In this document: positions 13,627-20,129 of the stretch, one piece after another | How positions within the stretch are numbered: position 1 is the first letter of the stretch | Layout: each line of letters starts with the position of its first letter | From: Acidimicrobiia bacterium | GTDB taxonomy: Bacteria > Actinomycetota > Acidimicrobiia > Spongiisociales > UBA5794 | Assembly (NCBI GenBank): GCA_027036355.1 | Contig: JALVQZ010000146.1 | Location: forward strand, 1 to 36,674 | Direction: 5' to 3' | Length of the DNA: 36,674 nt | Position numbers and translations under genes: made by a program | The notes under the pieces: model-generated | The model's input: the letters and a program-made list of their open reading frames with translations, nothing else | Databases searched by the model: none | Told to the model about the DNA's origin: nothing

Positions 13627-14838
13627 ATGCCCCGAACCAGACTGACCGCCCTCACCGCCGGCGTCGCGCTGATCGCGGCCGCGTGCGCCTCCGGTGCGGG
13701 AACGCAACCCGATCCCACCGATCCGACGTCGACGACCGCGACGACCACCGAAGCGGCGGTCCAATCCGCCTCCAACCTCCCGACGGGAGTCTCCGCCCTC
13801 GACGACCGGTTCGACCCGAGCTTCCCCGAGCCGCTCATCGACCCCTCCGAGGTCCTGTCCGGTGGGCCGCCCCCCGACGGCATCCCCCCGATCGACGACC
13901 CACAGTTCGTCGACGTCGCGACCGCCGATGCGTGGCTCAACGATCCCGAGCCGGTCCTCGTCGTCCAGGTCGGCGACGATGTGCGTGCCTATCCGATCCA
14001 GATCCTCATGTGGCACGAGATCGTCAACGACACCGTCGGGGGCGAGCCGTTGGCCGTCACCTACTGCCCGCTGTGCAACTCGGCGATCACGTTCCGTCGG
14101 GTCGTCCGCGGCGTCGAGGTGACGTTCGGGACCTCGGGGAGCCTCTACAACGCGAACCTCGTCATGTACGACCGTGCCACCGAGAGCCTGTGGAACCAAC
14201 TCGACGGCCGGGCCGTCATCGGCCTCCTCACCGGCGAACAGCTCGAGCAGCTCCCGTCGGTCATGATCTCGTGGGCGGACGTCAAGGCCACCCACCCCGA
14301 CGCGAAGGTCCTCGACCGCGAACGCACGGGGTACCGGCGCAACTACGGGACGAACCCGTACACGGGCCTCGACGATCCCAACGGGCAACCGTTCCTCTTC
14401 CGAGGCGACGTCGACGTGCGGGCCAAGGCCATGCAGCGGATCGTCGCCATCGAGAACGGCGACGCGGCCGTCGCCTGGGCGCTCGACGCCATCAGCGGGG
14501 ACGGTCCGACCGTGACGACCGGCACGTTCGACGGCGATCCGCTGGTGATCTTCTGGGAACCGGGCCAATCCTCGGCGTTGGACACCTCCGACATCGCCGG
14601 CGGCCGCGACGTCGGCAACGTCGGGGTGTTCTCACCGATCGTCGACGGCCAGGAGCTGACGTTCCAGGCCGACGACGGCGGGTTCGTCGACGACCAGACC
14701 GGTTCCCGCTGGGACATCTTCGGCGAGGCGACCTCCGGACCACTGGCGGGGACCAGGCTGGAGCCGGTCACGTTCGTTCGCACCTTCTGGTTCTCGTGGG
14801 CGGCGTTCCGGCCCGACACCGACCTCATCGAGGCCTGA
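13627..14838 (+). CDS. DUF3179 domain lipoprotein
   Basis: This encodes 403 residues starting with a lipoprotein signal (VALIAAACASG, lipidated Cys near residue 20) and a Thr/Pro-rich linker to about residue 45. The DUF3179 domain follows, with YPIQILMWHEIVND, VTYCPLCNSAITF (a C-x2-C motif), FGTSGSLYNANLVMYDR and ESLWNQLDG. The family function is unknown; the C-x2-C motif could bind metal or be redox active. The start is supported by a GAGGAGG ribosome binding site. It lies 59 bp downstream of the sensor kinase, so a shared transcript is possible but not shown. It is followed by a hydrolase gene with its own -10-like element. Confidence 0.88.
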   Translation: MPRTRLTALTAGVALIAAACASGAGTQPDPTDPTSTTATTTEAAVQSASNLPTGVSALDDRFDPSFPEPLIDPSEVLSGGPPPDGIPPIDDPQFVDVATADAWLNDPEPVLVVQVGDDVRAYPIQILMWHEIVNDTVGGEPLAVTYCPLCNSAITFRRVVRGVEVTFGTSGSLYNANLVMYDRATESLWNQLDGRAVIGLLTGEQLEQLPSVMISWADVKATHPDAKVLDRERTGYRRNYGTNPYTGLDDPNGQPFLFRGDVDVRAKAMQRIVAIENGDAAVAWALDAISGDGPTVTTGTFDGDPLVIFWEPGQSSALDTSDIAGGRDVGNVGVFSPIVDGQELTFQADDGGFVDDQTGSRWDIFGEATSGPLAGTRLEPVTFVRTFWFSWAAFRPDTDLIEA

Positions 14839-14864
14839 ACGAGCGAGGGACCGAGCCCGATGCG

Positions 14865-14870
14865 TACACT
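14865..14870 (+). promoter_or_regulatory. -10 hexamer TACACT, probable leaderless promoter
   Basis: TACACT ends 6 nt before the GTG start of the hydrolase gene, with no Shine-Dalgarno sequence between. No convincing -35 box is present. Confidence 0.4.
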
Positions 14871-14876
14871 CGGATC

Positions 14877-15683
14877 GTGCGCGCGCAGGAGGGGAACGGG
14901 TCGGAAAGCGACCTGACCGTCGACGGCATGGCCGTCTACCTCGCGGTGCCCGAGACGACGCCCGCGCCCGGCGTTCTCGTCCTCCATGAACTGTTCGGCC
15001 TCAACGACGACATCCGCGCGATCGCGGATCGGTTCGCTGCCCTCGGCTACGTCGCCGCCGCCCCCGACCTCGTCGGAGGAGGGAGCATCCGGTGCGTCGC
15101 CCGGGCGCTCCGCGACCTGTCCCGGTCGGACGGGCCGACGGTCGCCGCGGCCGAACGGATGCTGGAGTGGTTGTCCCACCGGCCGGACGTCCACGGCGGG
15201 GTCGGCGTCGCCGGGTTCTGCATGGGTGCGTCGTTCGCGATGCTCCTCGGGAGCAGGGGCGACGCCGCGGTGGTGTCGGCGGCCTACGGGGAGCCGCCTG
15301 ACGACGACCTGGTGGCGCGCATGTGCCCGACGGTGGCCCACTACGGGGACCTGGATCGGATGTTCCGTCGGTTCGCCGAGCCGCTCGACGCCGGCTTGGC
15401 TCGAGCGGGGATCCCCCACGACGTGAAGCGGTACCCCGGCGTCGGGCATTCGTTCATGAACCGCGGGGACGAGGACCACCCCGTCGTCCGTCGCATCGCT
15501 CGGCCGCTCATGGCGGTCGGCTACGACGAAGATGCGGCCGAGGATGCGTGGCGGAGGATCGAGGCGTTCTTCGCCGTATACCTCACCCGGGCCGAACCCG
15601 AGATCGTGATCGACCTCCGCGACGGGGCGGAAGAGCCCATCGCCGATCCGGTCGAGCTCAACGACCACGACGGCCCCGTGTGA
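14877..15683 (+). CDS. Dienelactone-hydrolase-family protein
   Basis: This is an alpha/beta hydrolase of 268 residues. The dienelactone hydrolase nucleophile is Cys in GFCMGASF, with the acid in YGDLDRMF and the His in YPGVGHSFMNR. LVLHELFGLNDDIRAIADRFAALGY is the typical N-terminal core. Classical members open enol lactones in chlorocatechol degradation, but most homologues act on unknown esters or lactones; no catabolic partner genes are adjacent. About 35 residues after the final core helix (AFFAVYL) form an acidic tail not needed for the fold. The GTG start is chosen because a TACACT hexamer ends 6 nt upstream. Cytoplasmic location is expected. Confidence 0.85.
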   Translation: MRAQEGNGSESDLTVDGMAVYLAVPETTPAPGVLVLHELFGLNDDIRAIADRFAALGYVAAAPDLVGGGSIRCVARALRDLSRSDGPTVAAAERMLEWLSHRPDVHGGVGVAGFCMGASFAMLLGSRGDAAVVSAAYGEPPDDDLVARMCPTVAHYGDLDRMFRRFAEPLDAGLARAGIPHDVKRYPGVGHSFMNRGDEDHPVVRRIARPLMAVGYDEDAAEDAWRRIEAFFAVYLTRAEPEIVIDLRDGAEEPIADPVELNDHDGPV

Positions 15684-15698
15684 GCCGTCACGTGGTAT

Positions 15699-15726
15699 CG
15701 TTACATCGATAGCTATCGATGTAACG
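15699..15726. promoter_or_regulatory. 28-bp perfect palindrome, candidate operator
   Basis: CGTTACATCGATAG followed by its exact reverse complement spans 15699-15726 with no loop. It lies 15 bp after the hydrolase stop and 24 bp before the ATG of a 20-codon ORF. Perfect symmetry and AT-richness relative to the window suggest a dimeric regulator binding site (PadR-, TetR- or GntR-like proteins bind such dyads). Which regulator binds is unknown. Confidence 0.75.
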
Positions 15727-15737
15727 TCGAACCGAGA

Positions 15738-15747
15738 GAGGAGGTGA
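15738..15747 (+). promoter_or_regulatory. Near-perfect Shine-Dalgarno sequence
   Basis: GAGGAGGTGA matches nine consecutive bases (AGGAGGTGA) of the anti-Shine-Dalgarno complement, with the AGGAGG core ending 6 nt before ATG 15751. It is the strongest ribosome binding site noticed in the window, and it precedes only a 20-codon frame. Confidence 0.7.
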
Positions 15748-15750
15748 CAC

Positions 15751-15813
15751 ATGACGCGCTTCATGGTGCCTCGTGTCGCCCACTGTTCGGACGGTTGCCG
15801 AACGGCGTCCTGA
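15751..15813 (+). CDS. 20-residue micro-ORF with strong RBS
   Basis: This 20-codon frame starts at the ATG placed 6 nt after an ideal AGGAGG. The peptide has HCSDGC near its C-terminal end (His11, Cys12, Cys16), a possible metal or redox motif. It matches no family known to me. It lies between a 28-bp palindrome and a 16-bp-stem hairpin, so the whole region looks like an independent mini transcription unit. Alternatives are a leader peptide for regulation of the downstream gene, a decayed gene, or a structured RNA in which the frame is incidental. Confidence 0.5.
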   Translation: MTRFMVPRVAHCSDGCRTAS

Positions 15814-15824
15814 GCACGACACGA
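15771..15824 (+). ncRNA. Nested hairpin structure overlapping the micro-ORF
   Basis: TCGTGTCG (15771-15778) pairs with CGACACGA (15817-15824). Inside it GTTCGG (15785-15790) pairs with CCGAAC (15798-15803) around a 7-nt loop. Together with the hairpin at 15837-15871 this could form a three-helix RNA. Function is unknown; the region may act as a leader or small RNA. Confidence 0.35.
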
Positions 15825-15836
15825 AACTGCTCGCAT

Positions 15837-15871
15837 CGTGTGGGGACGGCCCGTCGGGCCGTCCCCACACG
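15837..15871 (+). terminator. Strong 16-bp hairpin
   Basis: CGTGTGGGGACGGCCC (15837-15852) pairs perfectly with its complement at 15856-15871 around a 3-nt loop. There is no T-tract, as is common in high-GC genomes. It separates the micro-ORF from the promoter at 15882-15909 and probably terminates the upstream transcript. Confidence 0.65.
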
Positions 15872-15881
15872 CGCCGGATCG

Positions 15882-15909
15882 TTGCCGAATCGACCGACCT
15901 TGCTAGCTT
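15882..15909 (+). promoter_or_regulatory. Promoter TTGCCG-N16-TAGCTT, leaderless
   Basis: A -35-like TTGCCG (15882-15887) and a -10 box TAGCTT (15904-15909) are separated by 16 nt, and the -10 ends 6 nt before the GTG at 15916. This supports the GTG start of the membrane-anchored protein gene. Confidence 0.55.
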
Positions 15910-15915
15910 CCCCAC

Positions 15916-16659
15916 GTGGTCTCCCTCCTCACCGGCGGCGTCGTCCGACGCTGGAAACGCCGGCTCATCGCGATCGCCGTCGTCGCCGTCGTCGCCGTCG
16001 GCGTCTACGCGTTCGTCTCCACGGGCGCCTCGCTCCCCGACGACGGGCCACCGGTGGAGACCTCCACCGAAGCCGCCGTGTCGTTCCTCACCAAGATCAC
16101 CGACGCGGGCCAGGCCGCCGCCGGGGCCGACAGCCTCACGATCGCCGTCACCGACGAGGAGGTGACCTCGTTCCTGCGGATCGGATCGGAGCTCGCCGAA
16201 CTCGCCCAGACCGAAGACGTCGCCGGACTCGAGGACCTCGATCCCGACGCCTTCGCGGACATCCCCAACGGCGACCGGCTCCGCGACGCGCTCGCCCTGC
16301 GCGATCGGATCCCCTCGCTGCCCCGCCTCGCCCCCGACGACTTCGCCCTCCGGATCGCCTTCCGCGACCCCGAGGTTCGCTTCCGCGACGACGGCACCGT
16401 CATCGTCCGGGGGACGGCCCGGTTCCTGTTCCTCACCATCCCCGCCCGCGTCGTGGTCGCCCCCCGCGCCGAGGACGGCGACCTCGAGTTCGACTTCGTC
16501 GAGGGGCAGTTCGGCAGGCTTCCCCTTCCCGAGCGTCTCATCGACCTCGCCGGAGCCGGACTCACCGAGCTCATCCTCGCCGGACAGGACTACGCCTCGG
16601 TCGACCGGATCGCCGTCACCGAAGGCACCCTCACCTTCTCCGGCCGGCTCGCCCGGTAG
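15916..16659 (+). CDS. Membrane-anchored protein of unknown function
   Basis: This encodes 247 residues: a basic N-terminus (RRWKRR), one transmembrane helix at about 17-36 (IAIAVVAVVAVGVYAFV), then an outside domain. The domain contains SLTIAVTDEEVTSFL, FALRIAFRDPEVRFRDDGTVIVRGTARFLFLTIPARVVV and LEFDFVEGQFGRLPLPERLIDL. This alternation of a TSFL helix with long amphipathic strands recalls YpmS/DUF2140 or LmeA/DUF2993 lipid-binding-like proteins, but the resemblance is weak and no family can be named with confidence. The GTG start is supported by a promoter whose -10 ends 6 nt upstream. It stands alone between the micro-ORF unit and the aminopeptidase gene. Confidence 0.75.
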   Translation: MVSLLTGGVVRRWKRRLIAIAVVAVVAVGVYAFVSTGASLPDDGPPVETSTEAAVSFLTKITDAGQAAAGADSLTIAVTDEEVTSFLRIGSELAELAQTEDVAGLEDLDPDAFADIPNGDRLRDALALRDRIPSLPRLAPDDFALRIAFRDPEVRFRDDGTVIVRGTARFLFLTIPARVVVAPRAEDGDLEFDFVEGQFGRLPLPERLIDLAGAGLTELILAGQDYASVDRIAVTEGTLTFSGRLAR

Positions 16660-16675
16660 CCGGCCCGAGAGCCGA

Positions 16676-16681
16676 TAACCT
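16676..16681 (+). promoter_or_regulatory. -10 hexamer TAACCT, probable leaderless promoter
   Basis: TAACCT ends 6 nt before the ATG of the aminopeptidase gene, with the same hexamer and spacing as the ars operon promoter at 847-852. No Shine-Dalgarno sequence is present. Confidence 0.5.
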
Positions 16682-16687
16682 GGCCCC

Positions 16688-18133
16688 ATGAGCAACACAC
16701 GGTTCTCCGAACGTCGGGCCCAGTTCGCCGAGCGGATCGGTGGCGGCATCGCCGTCATCGGCGCCGCGACCCTCACCGGACGGAACGCCGACACCGACCA
16801 CCCCTTCCGGCAGGACTCCGACTTCTACTTCCTTACCGGGTTCCCTGAGCCCGACGCCGTCGCCGTGTTCGACCCCGCACACGACTCCGAACGGTACGTC
16901 CTGTTCGTGCGACCCCGCGACCCCGAACGAGAGGCATGGGACGGAAGGCGAGCCGGCGTCGCCGGAGCCGTCGAGCACCACGGCGCCGACGCCGCCTACA
17001 CCATCGACCGGCTCGAACGGTTCCTCCGCGACCGGGTGCGGGGCCGCGACACGCTGTGGTACGCCCTCGGCGGCAGGCTCGATCCGACCGTCCTCGCCGT
17101 CTTCGGCGCCGCTCGCGCCCACCGCGAACGTGCCGGCGTCGTCACCCCGGTGCGGATCGCCGACCCCACCGCCGTCCTCCACGAGATGCGGCTCGTCAAG
17201 ACCCCCGCCGAACTCGAAGCCCTGCGGCGAGCCTGCGACATCTCCGCCGCCGGCCACACCGAGGCCATGCGCTACGCCCGCCCCGGCATGAACGAACGCG
17301 AGGTCCAGGCGGCCCTCGAGTTCGTGTTCCGATCGGAAGGCTCCGAGCGAGACGGGTACCCGCCCATCGTCGCCTCCGGACCCAACGCGGTGATCCTCCA
17401 CTACGTCGAGAACGACCGCACGATGAACGACGGGGACCTCCTGCTCATCGACGCTGCCGCCGAGTACGGCTACTTCTCGTCCGACATCACCCGAACGTTC
17501 CCCGTGGGCGGCAGGTTCACCACGGCCCAGCGCACGCTGTACGACATCGTCCTCGCCGCCCAGGAGGCGGCGATCGCCCACTGCGCACCAGGCGTCCGCT
17601 TCCGGGAACTCCACGACATCGCCGTACGGGTCCTCACCGAGGGGATGGTCGACGTCGGCCTCATCCCCGGACCCGTCGACGACGCGATCGACCACGGCTG
17701 GTACCGAGCGTTCTACTTCCACGGCACCGGGCACTGGCTCGGCATGGACGTCCACGACGCCGGCGCCTACGCGGTCGACGGCGAGAGCCGGGCCCTCATC
17801 CCGGGGATGTGCTTCACCGTCGAGCCCGGGATCTACGTCGCCCCGGACAAGGCCACCGTCGAGCTGCCGATCCTCCCGTACGACATGGAGGCCGAACGGG
17901 ACCTGGCCTACCTCGACCCGGTGGGCGCCCGCAAGCAGCTCGCCGAGCGTCGCGCCGCGGCGGACCACGTCCACCACGCCGTCCCCCCGGAGTTCCTCGG
18001 CATCGGCATCCGGATCGAAGACGACATCCTCATCACCGCCGAAGGTCACGAGAACCTGACCAGGTCCGTCCCCGTCGACCCCGACGAGATCGAAGCCCTC
18101 TGCGCCGAGGATCCGGCACTCCCCCGTCCCTAG
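16688..18133 (+). CDS. pepP: Xaa-Pro aminopeptidase (M24B)
   Basis: This is a 481-residue metalloaminopeptidase that removes N-terminal residues preceding proline. The N-terminal creatinase-like domain (about 1-170) includes DHPFRQDSDFYFLTGFPEPDA, typical of PepP. The pita-bread catalytic domain shows all dinuclear metal ligands: the two Asp in LLIDAAAEYGYFSSDITRTF, the His in FYFHGTGHWLGMDVHD, Glu in CFTVEPGIY, and Glu in GIGIRIEDDIL. A segment near residues 400-435 is longer than in E. coli PepP. There is no signal peptide, so it acts in the cytoplasm. The start is supported by a TAACCT hexamer 6 nt upstream. It is convergent with the LacI gene, ending 11 bp before it. Confidence 0.94.
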   Translation: MSNTRFSERRAQFAERIGGGIAVIGAATLTGRNADTDHPFRQDSDFYFLTGFPEPDAVAVFDPAHDSERYVLFVRPRDPEREAWDGRRAGVAGAVEHHGADAAYTIDRLERFLRDRVRGRDTLWYALGGRLDPTVLAVFGAARAHRERAGVVTPVRIADPTAVLHEMRLVKTPAELEALRRACDISAAGHTEAMRYARPGMNEREVQAALEFVFRSEGSERDGYPPIVASGPNAVILHYVENDRTMNDGDLLLIDAAAEYGYFSSDITRTFPVGGRFTTAQRTLYDIVLAAQEAAIAHCAPGVRFRELHDIAVRVLTEGMVDVGLIPGPVDDAIDHGWYRAFYFHGTGHWLGMDVHDAGAYAVDGESRALIPGMCFTVEPGIYVAPDKATVELPILPYDMEAERDLAYLDPVGARKQLAERRAAADHVHHAVPPEFLGIGIRIEDDILITAEGHENLTRSVPVDPDEIEALCAEDPALPRP

Positions 18134-18144
18134 CAGGCCCGTCG

Positions 18145-19152
18145 CTACGACGGCGGCGGACCGGTCGTGGAACGCACCACCAGCGAAGGCGTCACGACGA
18201 TGTGCCGATCGTCTCTGCGTCCCTCGATCCGCTCGAACAGCAGCTCCACCGCCATCGCGCCCAGCTCGGCTCCCGGCTGATCGATGGTCGTCAGGTCGAT
18301 CCGGCCGAGCGCCGCCAGCGCGGTGTTGTCGTAGCCCACCACCGACACGTCCGCAGGGACCGACACCCCGGCGTCGTCGGCCGCCTGCAACGCCCCGATC
18401 GCGGCGAGGTCGTTGGCGACGAAGACCGCCGTCGGTCGCTCGCCGCCGGCCAGCAGACGCCGCATCCCCTCGTAACCGCCCTCCTCGGTGAACGAGCCGG
18501 AGACGACCCTGATGCGGCTCGACAACCCCGCCCTGGCCATGGCCCGCTCGTACCCGGTCCGCCGGCTCCGGGCTCCGGCTGCCGCCCCCGCCGAGATGTG
18601 CGCGATCCGCTCATGGCCGAGGGCGACCAGATGCTCGACGGCGATGGCACCACCGCGGCGATCGTCGTTGGTGACCGAATCGAATCCGGCGCTGCGACTG
18701 GCTCGGGCGACCAGGACGAGCGGCACCGATCGGGCGGCGGCGGCGATGTCCCGGGTCGCCAGGACCGGTCCGGCCAGGACCAGTCCGTCGACCCGCAGCT
18801 CGAGCAACGTCTCCATGGCCTCGCGCTCGGCGGTCGGGCGCCGAGATCCGCTGTTGAACAGCGCCCGGTAGCCGCCCAATGCGGCTGCCGACTCGACCCC
18901 GGAAGCCACCTCGGCGAAGTACGGGTTGTGGATGTCCGACAGCATGAGGCCAACGACGTGCGACCGCTGCCGGACGAGGCTCCGCGCCACCGCGTTGGGT
19001 CGGTAGCCCAGCTCGGCGGCGGCGGCGACGACCGCCGCCCGCCGTTGCTCGGAGACCTTCGCCGAGCCACGCATCACCAACGACACGAGGGACTTCGAAA
19101 CCCCGGCCCTTTCGGCCACGTCCTTGATGGTCGGGGGCCTCGGATCGGGCAT
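18145..19152 (-). CDS. LacI-family transcriptional regulator of the inositol locus
   Basis: This is a 335-residue LacI/GalR repressor. The N-terminal helix-turn-helix and hinge run from TIKDVAERAGVSKSLVSLVM to YRPNAVARSLV (about 7-60). The periplasmic-binding-protein-like effector domain follows with VGLMLSDIHNPYFAEV, PTAVFVANDLAAIGALQA and VVGYDNTALAALGRIDLTTI. The ATG shares one base with the stop of the dehydrogenase gene; a GTG one codon upstream is an alternative. As the third gene of the iolD transcript it is likely autoregulated. The palindrome TTGGAACGTTCCAA between iolD and iolG has the form of a LacI operator with a central CG and is its probable target. The effector is presumably an inositol catabolite. 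Confidence 0.92.
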   Translation of the reverse strand: MPDPRPPTIKDVAERAGVSKSLVSLVMRGSAKVSEQRRAAVVAAAAELGYRPNAVARSLVRQRSHVVGLMLSDIHNPYFAEVASGVESAAALGGYRALFNSGSRRPTAEREAMETLLELRVDGLVLAGPVLATRDIAAAARSVPLVLVARASRSAGFDSVTNDDRRGGAIAVEHLVALGHERIAHISAGAAAGARSRRTGYERAMARAGLSSRIRVVSGSFTEEGGYEGMRRLLAGGERPTAVFVANDLAAIGALQAADDAGVSVPADVSVVGYDNTALAALGRIDLTTIDQPGAELGAMAVELLFERIEGRRDDRHIVVTPSLVVRSTTGPPPS

Positions 19153-20129
19153 CACGACTCCCGGGTCGCCGCCAGCTCGGCGGGCATCGGTTCGCCGGCG
19201 AGGGCCGCGACGACGTTGCGGGCGGCGAGTTCGGCCATCGCCTCGCGGGTGCGCCTCGTCGACGACCCGAGGTGCGGCACGACCACGCAGTTCGGCAGTT
19301 CGACCAGCGGGTGATCCGCCGGGAGGGGTTCGGGATCCGTGACATCGAGACCCGCGCCGAAGATCCAGCCTTCGGAGAGCGCCGTCACCAGCGCGTCGGT
19401 GTCGATGAGCGGGCCCCGACCGACGTTCACCAGCGTCGCGGTGGGACGCATCCTCTCCAGGGCGGCGCGGTCGATGAGATAGCGGGTCTCGGGGGTCAGG
19501 GCCGCGGTCAGAACGACGTGGTCGGAGGTCCCCAGCAGCGTGTCCAGATCCACCCGACTGACACCGAGGGCCTCCTCCAACGCCGGTTTCGGCCGCCGGG
19601 ACGTGTACCGCACGTCCATCCCGAAGGCGCGTCCCCGTCGAGCGACGGCGGCTCCGATCCGGCCCAGACCGACGACCCCGAGCGTCGTCGACGACACGTC
19701 GACGCCCCAGAGCAGTTCCGGCTCCCATCGCCGCCACCGCCCCGCCCTCACGTGGTCGACGCCCTCGACGACGCGACGGGACACGGCCAGCAGAAGAGCC
19801 CATGCCATGTCGGCGGTCGTCTCGGTGAGCACGTCGGGGGTGTGTCCCACCCGGATCCCCCGTCTCGCGCATGCCTCGCGATCGATGTTGTCGACACCCA
19901 CGGCCATGTTCGACACCACCCGCAGCCGGGGAGCGGCATCGAGCAGCTCGGCGTCGACTCGCTCGGTCAGCATCGTGTAGAGCGCCTCCGCGTCATGGAC
20001 CCGGTCGATCAGGACGTCGCGGGGGATGGCGCGGTCCTCGGGCCAGACCCACACCTCCCCCGCCTCGGCCAGGATGTCGAGGGCACGTCCCGGCGGGCGC
20101 CGGGTCACCACGATGAGCGGAGCGCTCAT
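19152..20129 (-). CDS. D-2-hydroxyacid dehydrogenase (glyoxylate/hydroxypyruvate reductase-like)
   Basis: This is a 325-residue NAD(P)-dependent reductase of the D-isomer-specific 2-hydroxyacid dehydrogenase family. Visible are VVSNMAVGVDNID, the nucleotide-binding GVVGLGRIGAAVARR (about 152-166), the catalytic Arg in LVNVGRGPLIDT, the Glu in DVTDPEPLP and the His in VVPHLGSST. Typical members reduce glyoxylate or hydroxypyruvate in the cytoplasm. Its ATG overlaps the iolD stop by 4 nt and its stop abuts the LacI start, so it is an integral part of this operon. This enzyme is not part of the standard inositol route; it may act on an inositol-derived keto acid or substitute for another dehydrogenase, which is inference. 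Confidence 0.9.
   Translation of the reverse strand: MSAPLIVVTRRPPGRALDILAEAGEVWVWPEDRAIPRDVLIDRVHDAEALYTMLTERVDAELLDAAPRLRVVSNMAVGVDNIDREACARRGIRVGHTPDVLTETTADMAWALLLAVSRRVVEGVDHVRAGRWRRWEPELLWGVDVSSTTLGVVGLGRIGAAVARRGRAFGMDVRYTSRRPKPALEEALGVSRVDLDTLLGTSDHVVLTAALTPETRYLIDRAALERMRPTATLVNVGRGPLIDTDALVTALSEGWIFGAGLDVTDPEPLPADHPLVELPNCVVVPHLGSSTRRTREAMAELAARNVVAALAGEPMPAELAATRES

Noticed and set aside
15811-15813. TGA of the micro-ORF read as selenocysteine
   Set aside because: There is no SECIS-like hairpin at the required distance directly after the TGA, and the extension shows no selenoprotein motif.
15744-16691. 315-codon plus-strand frame starting at the GTG inside the strong RBS
   Set aside because: It runs through the terminator hairpin and out of frame over the membrane-anchored protein, giving an Arg/Pro-rich product; the RBS spacing fits ATG 15751 instead.
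14343-18049. Minus-strand frames at 14343-15836 and 16631-18049
   Set aside because: Shadow composition, no motifs, and they overlap the DUF3179, hydrolase and aminopeptidase genes with strong family evidence.
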